Part shown: positions 8,981 to 20,023 of the stretch, piece after piece | Layout of the letters: each line of letters starts with the position of its first letter | How positions within the stretch are numbered: position 1 is the stretch's first letter | NCBI GenBank assembly: GCA_902826685.1 | Contig: CADEFT010000021.1 | Location: forward strand, 91,694-136,056 | Length of the DNA: 44,363 nucleotides | Direction: 5' to 3' | DNA from: an uncultured Acidobacteriota bacterium | Lineage (GTDB): Bacteria; Acidobacteriota; Terriglobia; Bryobacterales; Bryobacteraceae | Notes under the pieces: model-generated | Databases searched by the model: none | What the model saw: only the letters and a program-made list of their open reading frames with translations | What the model was told of the DNA's origin: nothing | Translations under genes and position numbers: made by a program

Positions 8981-9012
8981 ATCAGGTGCCGAGACGGTTT
9001 TCGGCACCTGAT
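8981..9012 (+). terminator. Hairpin terminator after the di-heme oxidoreductase
   Basis: A perfect 12-bp stem (ATCAGGTGCCGA pairing with TCGGCACCTGAT) with an 8-base loop begins 8 bases after the stop codon. Only a weak T-rich tract follows, so intrinsic termination is likely but not certain. Confidence 0.7.
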
Positions 9013-9121
9013 TCCGCTTTACAGTCAGGACCTCAGGCGGTCCCGGGCGGCAAATCGCCGATATCGGTGAAACGGTCAGGCCGCGAAGTTCACGTTAGTA
9101 CTAAAATAGCGGTGTCTTCCC

Positions 9122-11191
9122 ATGTCCGACCCAACGGCGACAAATCGGTTTATCGCGTTTGAAACCCCGCTTGGGGCCGACAAAGTCCTGATTCTCAAGT
9201 TCGACGCCGTCGAAGAGATCTCGCGGATTCCGATCTACTACCTCGAATGCGCGTCGATGGATCGCAGCCTGAGCTTCGACGGCATCATGGGGAAGAACGT
9301 TACGTTCTCCATCGAAACGGCGGACGGCGCATGGCGCTATTGGAACGGCTACGTGACGCGATTCGCGCACATGGCTACCTCCGAGGTCTTCGCCCGCTAC
9401 CGGATCGAGGTGGCGCCGTGGCTTTGGTTCCTGACCCGCAGCACCGACTGCCGCATTTTCCAGGACATGACGGCGGCCGAGATTATCGCCGATGTCTTCA
9501 GGAAACACGGCTTCAGCGACTTCAGCGATGAGACGCAGCGCACCTTCCGCAAACGGGAGTACTGCACGCAGTACCGGGAAACGGCCTGCAACTTCGTCAT
9601 GCGGCTGATGGAGGAAGAAGGCGTCTTTTTTTTCTTCCGCCACGAGTCCGGCAAGCACACGCTGGTGATGGCCGACAATCCCACCTCTTTCGCCAAGTGC
9701 CCGAACCAGTCGAAGGTGCGCATGGACTACGGAATGAAGGCGGGCATGGAGGGCGAGGATTCCATCAGCCGGTGGACGGTGGAACAGTCCTATCGCACGG
9801 GCCGGACGCAACTGAACGATTTCAATTTCGAGCAGCCCAACGTCAACCTGCAGGCGAACTCGGAAAGCGTGATCAACCAGGGCGGCAATCAGAACTGGGA
9901 GTTTTACGATTATCCGGGCGGGTACGGAAAGAAGCAGGAAGGCGAGGATTACGCTCTCCTGCGCATGGAAGAGGAAGAGACGACGCATGAGACGATCGCC
10001 GGCGAGGGCGCCGTGCGGTCGTTCGCGGCCGGGTTCACCTTCGCGTTGTCGGCTCACGACCGCGGCGACCAGAATCGCGAGTACGTGATCACCAGCGTGC
10101 AGCATCACGCCGAGCAGGGCGCCGTTTGGGGCGGGCTCGATCTGCGGGCGCAATACGACAACCGGTTTTCCTGCGTTCCGAAGCCGACCAAGTACCGCGC
10201 GGCCAGCATCACGCCGAAGCCCCGGGTCGGCGGATCGCAGACGGCCATCGTCACCGGGCCGGCGGGCGAGGAGATCTGGGTCGACAAGTATGGCCGCGTG
10301 AAGGTCCAGTTTCACTGGGATCGCGCCGGGCAGTACGACGAGAAGAGTTCGTGCTGGGTGCGGGTGGCGCAGATCTGGGCGGGGAAGAATTGGGGTGCGA
10401 TCTTCAACCCGCGCATCGGCCAGGAAGTGATCGTCGATTTTCTGGAAGGCGACCCGGACCGTCCCCTGGTCACCGGCCGCGTCTACAACGCCGAGCACAT
10501 GCCGCCCTACTCCCTGCCGGCCGAAAGCACCAAGACCGCCATCAAGTCGCGCAGCTCCAAGGGCGGCGGCGGGTTCAACGAGATTCGCCTCGAGGACAAG
10601 AAAGGCTCGGAGCAATTCTTCCTGCATGCCGAAAAGGACATGCATGAGCGGGTCAAGAACGAAAGCTTCGAAACCATCCTCAAGAACCGGCACCTGATCG
10701 TGAACAAGGATCAGATGGAGCAGGTCGATGGCGACAAGCACCTGACCGTCAAGGGCGACCAGGCCGAGAAGATCACAGGCACTTTCTCCCGCACTTCGCA
10801 AAACGTGCAGCAGAAGGTGCAGCAGAACGTTGCCATCGACGCCGGCATGGAGATCCATCTCAAGGCCGGAATCAGCATGGTTCTCGAAGCCGGCACTTCG
10901 CTCACGTTGAAAGTGGGCGGCAACTTCATCAACATCAGTCCGGCGGGCGTGGCCATTCAGGGCACGATGGTGCTGGTCAATAGCGGAGGCGCGGCGGGCA
11001 GCGGATCCGGAGCCAGTCCCGACTCCCCGAAGGCGCCCACTGAAGCCGACAATGCCGAGCCGGGCCAGAAGGCTGCCATGCCGCCGCCCAAGCAGCCGCC
11101 CAGGCCATCGACGTTCAGTCCGCAGGCGACTGCGCTTGTAAATGCGGCCGCGACGGGCGTGCCATTCTGCGAGATATGTCAACAAAAATGA
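9122..11191 (+). CDS. vgrG: Type VI secretion spike protein VgrG (TssI)
   Basis: A 689-residue VgrG, the trimeric tip of the type VI secretion needle. Residues ~20–330 match the gp27-like base (IPYYLECASM-type strands, FRKREYCTQYRETACNFVMRL, the EEEGVFFFF strand). Residues ~385–465 form the gp5-like OB fold (DKYGRVKVQFHWDR, SCWVRVAQIWAGKNWG, PRIGQEVIVDFLEGDPDRP). Residues ~485–620 are beta-helix (EIRLEDKKGSEQFFLHAEKD, then HLTVKGDQ and LKAGISMVLEAG repeats). The tail (~625–689) is Gly/Ser/Pro-rich and ends in a short CEIC segment with no recognisable toxin domain. It overlaps the DUF4123 gene by 16 bases. No other structural T6SS gene is in the window, so the locus is an orphan spike island or the edge of a larger cluster elsewhere. 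Confidence 0.95.
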   Translation: MSDPTATNRFIAFETPLGADKVLILKFDAVEEISRIPIYYLECASMDRSLSFDGIMGKNVTFSIETADGAWRYWNGYVTRFAHMATSEVFARYRIEVAPWLWFLTRSTDCRIFQDMTAAEIIADVFRKHGFSDFSDETQRTFRKREYCTQYRETACNFVMRLMEEEGVFFFFRHESGKHTLVMADNPTSFAKCPNQSKVRMDYGMKAGMEGEDSISRWTVEQSYRTGRTQLNDFNFEQPNVNLQANSESVINQGGNQNWEFYDYPGGYGKKQEGEDYALLRMEEEETTHETIAGEGAVRSFAAGFTFALSAHDRGDQNREYVITSVQHHAEQGAVWGGLDLRAQYDNRFSCVPKPTKYRAASITPKPRVGGSQTAIVTGPAGEEIWVDKYGRVKVQFHWDRAGQYDEKSSCWVRVAQIWAGKNWGAIFNPRIGQEVIVDFLEGDPDRPLVTGRVYNAEHMPPYSLPAESTKTAIKSRSSKGGGGFNEIRLEDKKGSEQFFLHAEKDMHERVKNESFETILKNRHLIVNKDQMEQVDGDKHLTVKGDQAEKITGTFSRTSQNVQQKVQQNVAIDAGMEIHLKAGISMVLEAGTSLTLKVGGNFINISPAGVAIQGTMVLVNSGGAAGSGSGASPDSPKAPTEADNAEPGQKAAMPPPKQPPRPSTFSPQATALVNAAATGVPFCEICQQK

Positions 11192-11772
11192 CGGAGCGCT
11201 CCGCCGGACCGGAGAGCAAGGAGATCCTCGGAAGCGGCCTGCGGGCGGAACTGGCGCGGGAGGAGAAGGTGTACGCCCTTTTCGACGGAGCGGCGAACAC
11301 CAGGCTGCTCGACTATCTTTACCGCCTCCAGCCGCCGTTTGAGTGCCTCTATCGCGGGGAATTGCAACCCGACATGGCCTATACCGCGCCGTATCTGGCC
11401 CTGCTGGAACCGGATAGCGAGTTCGGTGTCTGGGCGATCGAACAGGGATTCGGAAAGCATTGGGGCGTATTCGCCGTTTCCGACAGCGATCTGCCGGCTG
11501 TGCGCCGCCACTTCCGGCATTTCCTGATCGTGCACACCGAAGAGGGGAAGCCGCTCTATTTCCGGTTCTACGACCCGCGCGTGCTGCGTGTCTACCTGCC
11601 CACCTGCAACGAGAAGGAACTGGCGGAGTTTTTCGGTCCGGTCAAGGCGTTTCTGATGGAGGGCGAGTCGCCGGAGGAATTCGTACGCTTTGAAAACGCC
11701 AATGGTAAGTTGAAGCAGTCGGCAATGCCGGCAAGGAGTGAGAGCAAATGGGCCAGCCAGCGGCCAGAGTAA
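11176..11772 (+). CDS. DUF4123 type VI adaptor (Tap/TEC-like)
   Basis: A 198-residue protein covering the DUF4123 domain: YALFDGAANTRLLDYL, the APYLALLEPDSEF segment, an HFRHFLIV strand, and the signature FRFYDPRVLRVYLP. DUF4123 proteins bind effectors and load them on the cognate VgrG or PAAR tip. The ATG lies 16 bases inside vgrG, and the gene overlaps the PAAR gene by 25 bases, so the three are surely one unit. No obvious effector gene follows. The effector either sits elsewhere, is fused in a way I cannot recognise, or has been lost. Confidence 0.9.
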   Translation: MSTKMTERSAGPESKEILGSGLRAELAREEKVYALFDGAANTRLLDYLYRLQPPFECLYRGELQPDMAYTAPYLALLEPDSEFGVWAIEQGFGKHWGVFAVSDSDLPAVRRHFRHFLIVHTEEGKPLYFRFYDPRVLRVYLPTCNEKELAEFFGPVKAFLMEGESPEEFVRFENANGKLKQSAMPARSESKWASQRPE

Positions 11773-12038
11773 CGGATATGCACACCTGCCCGATGGTGAC
11801 GGGCGTGGTGCCTCACGTCGGCGGCCCGATTCTACCGCCTTGCTGCCCCACCGTGATGGTGGGCTTCCTGCCGGCCGCGCGCGTAACGGACATGGCTCTT
11901 TGCGTGGGCCCGCCGGACATGATCGTGAAAGGCTCGACCACCGTGCTGATCGGCTACCTGCCGGCCGCGCGCATGGGAGATCAGACGGTGCACGGCGGTG
12001 TGATCGTGATGGGATGCCCCACTGTGCTCATCGGCTGA
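11748..12038 (+). CDS. PAAR-domain spike tip protein
   Basis: A 96-residue stand-alone PAAR protein that sharpens the VgrG tip. It has the PAAR landmarks: three PAAR-x-x-D units (PAARVTDMHTCPM, PAARVTDMALC, PAARMGDQTVHGG), glycine/proline turns, and the conserved His/Cys zinc-site residues. There is no N-terminal or C-terminal extension carrying a toxin. It begins 25 bases inside the DUF4123 gene and ends 11 bases past the stop of a convergent acetyltransferase gene. Confidence 0.93.
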   Translation: MGQPAARVTDMHTCPMVTGVVPHVGGPILPPCCPTVMVGFLPAARVTDMALCVGPPDMIVKGSTTVLIGYLPAARMGDQTVHGGVIVMGCPTVLIG

Positions 12039-12684
12039 CCGTTTCCAGGCGCCAGTTCGCGCTGGTCAGGACCGGATCCATCTGCCGCAATTGATCGAGC
12101 GGCAGATCCCACCATTTCCATTCGAGCAGGTAAGCGATGGTCTCCTCGTCGAAGCGCTTGCGCACCGGTTTGGCGGGCACGCCGGCGACGATGGAGTAGG
12201 GCGCCACGTCCTTGGTGACGATGGCTCCGGCGGCGATGACGGCTCCAGTGCCGATGCGGACACCCTGCATGATGCAGGCGTTGCTGCCGATCCAGACGTC
12301 GTGCCCGATGACCGGTGGCGCCGGGAATTCATTGATGGCGGCGCGGGACGGCAGAATCGACCGGCTGCCATAAAGCCTGGAGGAAGTGGATACGTGATCG
12401 AGCGGGTGCTGCTGCATGCCGATCTGGCAGTTGTAGGCAATGGAGCAGAATTTACCTACCGAACCCGAGCCGATCATCGACCCGGCGTTCAGATAGCTGT
12501 AGTCGCCGATGGAGACTCTATCGCCCACGACAACTCCTTCTCCGATGGCGCAGCCGGTTCCGAGGCGCGCGGTGGGCCAGATGCGCGTGGAGAGAATCTC
12601 GCAGCCGGGGAACTTGCGCTGCAGCCGGCGGAGCCGCAGGCGGTCTTTCCAAAACTGGGGCAGGCGGTTTTCGATGAACTTCAG
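12028..12684 (-). CDS. CatB/WbbJ-type hexapeptide-repeat acetyltransferase, probable CTG start
   Basis: About 218 residues of left-handed beta-helix acyltransferase. Hexapeptide turns run from ARLGTGCAIGEGVVVG through PPVIGHDVWIGSNACI and VRIGTGAVIAAGAIV to the family ending VAGVPAKPVRKRF. A histidine-bearing loop (QQHPLDHVSTS) fits the CatB-related O-acetyltransferases, which modify sugars, antibiotics or surface polysaccharides. GTG 12528 would cut into the helix. The frame stays open upstream to a TAG near 12765 with no ATG or GTG. A CTG at 12684 is preceded by GGAGG (12691–12695) six bases away and gives a sensible N-terminus (KFIENRLPQFWKDRLRL), so I choose it. The 3' end overlaps the PAAR gene by 11 bases, tail to tail. 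Involvement in type VI secretion is not implied. Confidence 0.8.
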   Translation of the reverse strand: MKFIENRLPQFWKDRLRLRRLQRKFPGCEILSTRIWPTARLGTGCAIGEGVVVGDRVSIGDYSYLNAGSMIGSGSVGKFCSIAYNCQIGMQQHPLDHVSTSSRLYGSRSILPSRAAINEFPAPPVIGHDVWIGSNACIMQGVRIGTGAVIAAGAIVTKDVAPYSIVAGVPAKPVRKRFDEETIAYLLEWKWWDLPLDQLRQMDPVLTSANWRLETVSR

Positions 12685-12919
12685 GCGGCACCTCCGGATG
12701 CTGGATTCATGATGCCTGAGCGGAAGCGGGCGGGGATCGGTCCAGAGGATGGATTCGGGCCGGTTCTATGGTACTGGTGCTGGATCCCGGAGTTTATGCA
12801 AGTGAACCCAAGCCGTTGCTGAGGTGCGGACGGTACGGCGGCGCGGCGGGTGGCTGGTTAAGGAACGCTGCGCGACTTGAACGAAGCCGCTGGCGCGGCG
12901 GCCGACGCGAGCATTTCGG

Positions 12920-12948
12920 TGAGTTGAGCCGGTCGATGAGTTGAGCCG
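12920..12948 (+). repeat. Two 12-bp direct repeats TGAGTTGAGCCG
   Basis: TGAGTTGAGCCG occurs at 12920–12931 and 12937–12948, immediately upstream of the broken tyrosine recombinase gene. Repeats so placed could be recombinase-binding sites or the end of the decayed element. Only two copies are present. The rest of the gap 12685–12919 shows nothing I recognise. Confidence 0.5.
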
Positions 12949-12973
12949 ATGTAGGTCACAGAAGGAGGTCACT

Positions 12974-13835
12974 GTGACCGCATTGCAACTGCGGATGCGC
13001 GAGGAACTCGTGCGCCGCGATTTTTCTGAATCCGGACTTCGAACCTATTTGGGTGCGGTGGAAGCGTTCCGCCAATGGCTCGGCAAGCGGCTCGACCATG
13101 CCGGGCCGGACGACATGCGCCGCTATCACGCCTATCTGCTCGAGGAGCGGAAATTGGCCAAGAACACGGTCGTGACGCAGATATCGGCTTTTGCGATTCC
13201 TTTATGTGCGGGTGTTGAAGCGCCGCAACATGAAGGAGGATCTGCCGTATCCCAAGCGGCCCAAGACATTGCCTGTCGTGCTGAGCCCTGAAGAAGCCGG
13301 ACGGCTGATCGACTCGGCCAAGAACTTGTTTCATCGCGCGATGCTAATGACTCTGTACGGATGTGGATTGCGGCGCGCGGAGTTGTGCCGGCTGAAAGTC
13401 GCCAACATCGACAGCAAGCGGATGATGTTGCGCATTGAGCAAGGCAAGAACCGAGTGGACCGCGATGTTCCGTTGAGCCAGGAACTGCTGGAAACGTTGC
13501 GCGAGTCTTGGCGCTGGATGCGGCCTGCGACCTACTTGTTCCCCGGCACCGAGAAGGGCTGGCGCACCGATAAACCCATCACCTCCAAAGTGATCTGGGA
13601 GGCCGTGCGCGACGCGGCGAAAAAAGCGCATTGCGAAACGGGTCACGCCGCGGGTGCGGATCTACGCACGATCCAACTCCTGCTCGGGCATGCCGACATG
13701 AGCCATACCACCAAGTACCTGCATCTGTCGCAGAAACGCCTGCAGGCTGCGCCCAATCCACTGGCGCAGATCCAGGTGTCGAGCGCGAAACGAGCGCCCC
13801 TGTTCAATACCAGGCACAAGCTCATCTTGCTATGA
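12974..13835 (+). pseudogene. Tyrosine recombinase/integrase, frameshifted and missing the HxxR catalytic region
   Basis: GTG 12974 follows AGGAGG (12963–12968) by five bases and opens a SAM-like N-terminal domain (RRDFSESGLRTYLGAVEAF, MRRYHAYLLEERKLAKNTV). At about 13189 the frame slips: a run of four T appears where three would keep the reading ISALRFLYVRVLKRRN. The catalytic domain continues in the next frame with the first arginine (GCGLRRAELCRL) and later LLGHADMSHTTKYLHLS, holding the last His and the nucleophilic Tyr. Between them, after DAAKKA, the bases for IAKRVTP are present but out of frame, and the expected HxLRHSFATHLLEA segment is gone, removing the HxxR motif. The gene cannot give an active recombinase. 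Confidence 0.85.
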
Positions 13836-14029
13836 AGCGGCCCGCCGTGGAGGTGGCCGATCTCATCCACGCGCAAGGCAACCGCTTCGTCGAGCAGAAT
13901 CGATCCTGGCTGAGCTATCAGCAACTCAGCGTGCTGCGCGCCATCGGGCGCTGCCGCACGGCTGCGCTCGGCGGCCACATCGATTCGCCGCCGCCGGAAC
14001 CAATAGGAGCCCGAGCGCGCCGGCGCTGA
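13832..14029 (+). pseudogene. IS91-family transposase, N-terminal fragment
   Basis: The ATG overlaps the recombinase stop (ATGA). About 48 residues match the start of IS91-type transposases: VADLIHAQGNRFVEQN, then LSVLRAIGRCRTAALGGH. In intact relatives this leads straight into a CxxC zinc finger. Here the reading ends in PPPEPIGARARRR and a stop, so the zinc finger and the HUH nuclease are missing. The break falls where DUF3526 permease sequence starts in another frame, marking a deletion or recombination joint. Confidence 0.75.
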
Positions 14030-14306
14030 CTTCCCGCAACACGCTCACTTCGCCCGCGCCGCCGAAGAGTATCGCCGCACGATCCAGCGCGTCATGAATG
14101 ACGACCTCATGCGCAACGCGAGCAACACCGGCGTCTATCTGGCGGCCGACGAGCTTTGGAAGAAGGTGCAGCCGTTCGAGTACACAGCTCCCGACGCGGG
14201 CTGGGTGTTGTCGCGCCAGGCGCCTTCGCTCGCCATCCTGGCCTTATGGTGCGCCGCTGCGGCGCTTGCCGCGATGTGGACGGCCCGGCAGGTGCAGGTC
14301 TACTGA
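14007..14306 (+). pseudogene. DUF3526 ABC permease, C-terminal remnant
   Basis: After an in-frame TAG at 14004, about 99 codons are open to 14306. The reading ADFPQHAHFARAAEEYRR, RVMNDDLMRNAS, LAADELWKKVQPFEY and GWVLSRQAPSLAILALW, with a final hydrophobic helix, is the C-terminal end of DUF3526 ABC-2 type permeases. The N-terminal membrane part and any partner ATPase are missing, presumably lost at the joint with the IS91-like relic. An internal ATG (14094) could give a 70-residue peptide, but it would not be a transporter. The next permease starts one base after its stop, so this was once a two-permease operon. Confidence 0.75.
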
Positions 14307-14307
14307 G

Positions 14308-15580
14308 ATGCTCGGAACCCTGATGAAATATGACTGGCGCAACCTCAGCGCCGATCGCGCTCCGCTTGCGGTCGCGGTGGTGCTGGGAGCCGCGATCGCC
14401 TATGGCGCGTTCAACGGTTCGGAGTGGATTCGGTTTCAGAAGCGCGCCATCTCCGAGGCACTCGCCGAGGAAGGGGAGCGCTTCGATCGGATTCGCGGCG
14501 AGATTCCGAAGATCGACTCCAGCGAAAAGATAGTCACCGCTTTCGCCGATCCGTGGCAACCGCAATCGTTCGGCCGCAACATGGGTACGCGCTACGCGGT
14601 GATGCCGCCGGCGCCGTTGGGCGCCCTCGCCATCGGGCAGAGCGATCTGTATCCCTACTACTTCCGCGTCTCCACCAACAGCAAAGAGACGTTCCTGAAC
14701 AACGACGAAGTCGAGAACCCGGTGCATCTGCTCGCGGGCCGCTTCGATCTCGCGTCACAGCCGGTATCGCTCCGCCGCGTAGTGATGGCAAAGGTATTGC
14801 TGCGGGCGGCCTTCGTGGCCGCGCTGGCTGTGCTGCTGTCCGTTGTGGGAGTGATCATCGGCGGTGCAGATCTGTCTGCCGAAGGCACATGGCCGCGTCT
14901 GTTCGTCTGGGCCGCCGTCACGGCCGTGTACGGAGCATTCTGGTTCGCACTGGCCATCGCGGTGAATGCCATGGGACGCGGATCGGCAACCAACGCCATG
15001 ATGCTTGCGGGGGCCTGGCTGCTGTTCGTGATCGTGATTCCCTCGGTGCTGAATGTCGCGATCAAGGCGGCTTATCCGGTGCCCTCGCGCGTCGAGTTGA
15101 TCCAGGCGATTCGCGTGGCCGGAGACGAATCCACTCGGCAAGGCAGCAAGCTGCTGGCGCGATACCTGGAGGACCATCCCGAATTGGCTCCACCGTCGAA
15201 TGGGCCCGGCGGCCCCCCGGACTTCGGCACTCTTCTGGTGGCGGTCAACGAGGCGACCGAGCGCAAGGTGCAGCCCGTGCTCGCCGAGTTCGACGCTCAA
15301 CTGGCCAGCCGGATCGAGCGCTCACCGCTACAAACACTTCCTCGCTCAAGTGGACGAATATCATCGCCAGTGGCGAGCCTTCTTCGTGCCTCGAATTCTG
15401 AAGAAGGAGAAGCTCGGCGCCGGCGACCTCGACAGGTTGCCCGCCTTCGCGTTTCGCGAAGAACCAACCGCCGGCGTGAAAGGAAGAGCCGGCGCGGCGT
15501 TAGCGGGGCTCCTGGTTCCCGTTCTGCTCGCCGGTATTCCGGCGATCTCTGCGTTGAGGCGCTATCCGGTTGCTGGCTGA
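14308..15580 (+). pseudogene. DUF3526 ABC permease with a frameshift near 15320
   Basis: ATG 14308 opens MLGTLMKYDWRNLSADRAP and a hydrophobic helix, then a soluble loop (DLYPYYFRVSTNSKETFLN) and several membrane segments (FVAALAVLLSVVGVIIGGA, WAAVTAVYGAFWFALAIAV, MLAGAWLLFVIVIPSVLNV). This is the second, full-length DUF3526 permease of a paired set. Near 15320, after ASRIERS, the reading must move frame to continue with HRYKHFLAQVDEYHRQWRAFF and the last membrane helix, ending at 15580. Without the shift the frame runs on into nonsense to 15690. It may be a true mutation or an assembly error; the broken neighbours favour decay. Confidence 0.75.
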
Positions 15581-16832
15581 TCTCCGCCTTGCTGTCCGGT
15601 CGTTCGCGGGAACGCCGATGTTTGCGCTCACCGCGATTCTCACGATGGCGCCCGGCATCGGAGCCAACACCGCGATCTTCAGCTTCGTGAATGCACTGCT
15701 GTTGCGCCCGCTGCCATTCGCCGATCCCGATCGCCTGATTCGGATCGATTCGGTGCGCGGAAACGAACCCGGCAAGTTGACGCCGCGCGAGCGGGAGGAA
15801 CTCGATCGCGACACACCTCTGTTCGAAGGCGTGGCGGCCTGGTATCCCAGCCAATACAACCTGAGCTACGGCGGACCGCCGGAAGTCCTGACGGCCTGCA
15901 TGACGACGGCGAACCTGTTCCGCGTTCTCGGTGGCTCCAGTTGGAAAGAGGGCACGCATCGCGAGCGCAATCCAGTGATCGTGCTGAATCACGAGTTGTG
16001 GAAGCGCCGGTTTGCCGGCGATCCGGCTATCGTTGGCAAGACCTTGCCTCTGGACTTTTCGAGCTATCAGGTGCTGGGCGTGGCGGCGTCCGGATTCGAT
16101 TTTCCGGGAAAGATGGATATCTTCCGAGCCGCTCACCTTGGCAGCGCACAGAACTGGGACGTGCGAAGCGTGTTCGTAGTGGCGCGTTTGCGGCGGGGTG
16201 TTTCGATCGAACAGGCGCGGCGGCGTCTCGACGAGTTCGGCGCGCGCATGGAACAGACCTATCCGGGGTCGAACCGCGGCATTCGCTTTCAAGCGCGCAC
16301 GCTACGCGATGCCTACAGCGGGGAAGTGCGCCCCTACGTGTTGCTGACGCTCGGTCTGGTCGCAATGGTTCTGCTGATTGCTTGCGCAAACGTTGTGAAC
16401 CTGCTGCTCTCGCGCGGCCTGGCGCGTAAGCGGGAGTTCGCCGTACGGACCGCGCTGGGTGCCACGCGCGCCCACATCGCGTGCCAAGTTCTCGCCGAGG
16501 CGGCCGTGCTTGCCTGTGCGGACGGCGCCGCGGGGCTCGGGCTCGCCTGGTGGTGGACCGGCATCATACGGCAGTGGATGCGCGTGGAACTGCCAGCATG
16601 GATGAAGATTGAACTCGACGGGCGGGTCTTGCTGTTCACCCTTTTCGCGACTCTCATCACGGGGGGCCGCACGCCCCCGCTACTTCTCGACACCCAGTCT
16701 GCGCAGGATCGACATCATGGGGCACCAGTTCGTCAACGCCGACTGGAACAAATTCAATCCAACAAACGCCGTGAACAGGAACCAATACGGACTGACCCAA
16801 TACCCCAACCCAACCGTCGCCAGGACGAATAA
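15570..16832 (+). pseudogene. MacB/FtsX-type permease (acidobacterial ADOP-like), truncated to its first half
   Basis: TTG 15570 overlaps the previous gene and opens LADLRLAVRSF, then the family hallmark GIGANTAIFSFVNALLLRPLPF. The MacB periplasmic core follows, then an FtsX domain (LLTLGLVAMVLLIACANVVNLLLSRGLARKREF read in pieces, AVRTALGATRAH). Relatives of about 800 residues have two FtsX domains; here homology stops near 16660 after LLFTLFATLITG. The remaining codons to 16832 are antisense to the convergent DUF2892 gene and mean nothing. Part of the periplasmic core also looks shortened around GGSSWKEGTHRERNPV. A half-transporter of this kind is probably non-functional. Confidence 0.8.
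16662..16678 (-). terminator. GC hairpin after DUF2892 (weak terminator candidate)
   Basis: GGGGGC-CGCAC-GCCCCC forms a 6-bp stem just beyond the DUF2892 stop, at the joint with the truncated permease. There is no T tract, so termination is only a guess. Confidence 0.3.
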
Positions 16833-16864
16833 TCCCGCGATCAATCGCAAATAACGTTCGACGT

Positions 16865-16868
<4 letters not shown>
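16680..16868 (-). CDS. DUF2892 small membrane protein
   Basis: A 62-residue protein with two hydrophobic helices (LIAGLFVLATVGLGYWV and WFLFTAFVGLNLFQSAL) and the family's cysteine in TNWCPMMSILRRLG. DUF2892 proteins resemble the membrane part of YgaP-type rhodaneses. The ATG overlaps the RND pump stop (ATGA, 16865–16868), so it is the last gene of the efflux operon. Linkage of a DUF2892 gene to this RND type is seen in other bacteria; its job is not known. Confidence 0.88.

Positions 16869-20019
<3,151 letters not shown>

Positions 20020-20023
<4 letters not shown>

Larger units (their letters stand above)
12920..14006 (+). mobile_element. Decayed IS91-like element (tyrosine recombinase + truncated HUH-type transposase)
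   Basis: A tyrosine recombinase gene followed at a one-base step by an IS91-type transposase start is the layout of the IS91 subgroup that carries an accessory integrase. Both genes are broken: the recombinase by a frameshift and loss of its HxxR region, the transposase by truncation before its zinc finger. The left limit is set loosely at the 12-bp direct repeats. The right limit lies between 13980, where transposase homology stops, and about 14007, where permease homology starts. No terminal sequences were identified. The element is not autonomous. Confidence 0.65.

Noticed and set aside
9101..11185. A 694-residue open frame antisense to vgrG
   Set aside because: The plus strand encodes an unmistakable VgrG. 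The antisense frame is a by-product of GC-rich codon use and has no recognisable domain.
12920..12948. A CRISPR or repeat array
   Set aside because: Only two 12-base copies 5 bases apart; too few and too close for CRISPR. Kept as a simple direct repeat.
13185..13200. Programmed frameshift in the tyrosine recombinase, as in some transposase genes
   Set aside because: The same gene has lost its HxxR region, so a regulated shift would still not give an active enzyme. Decay explains both.
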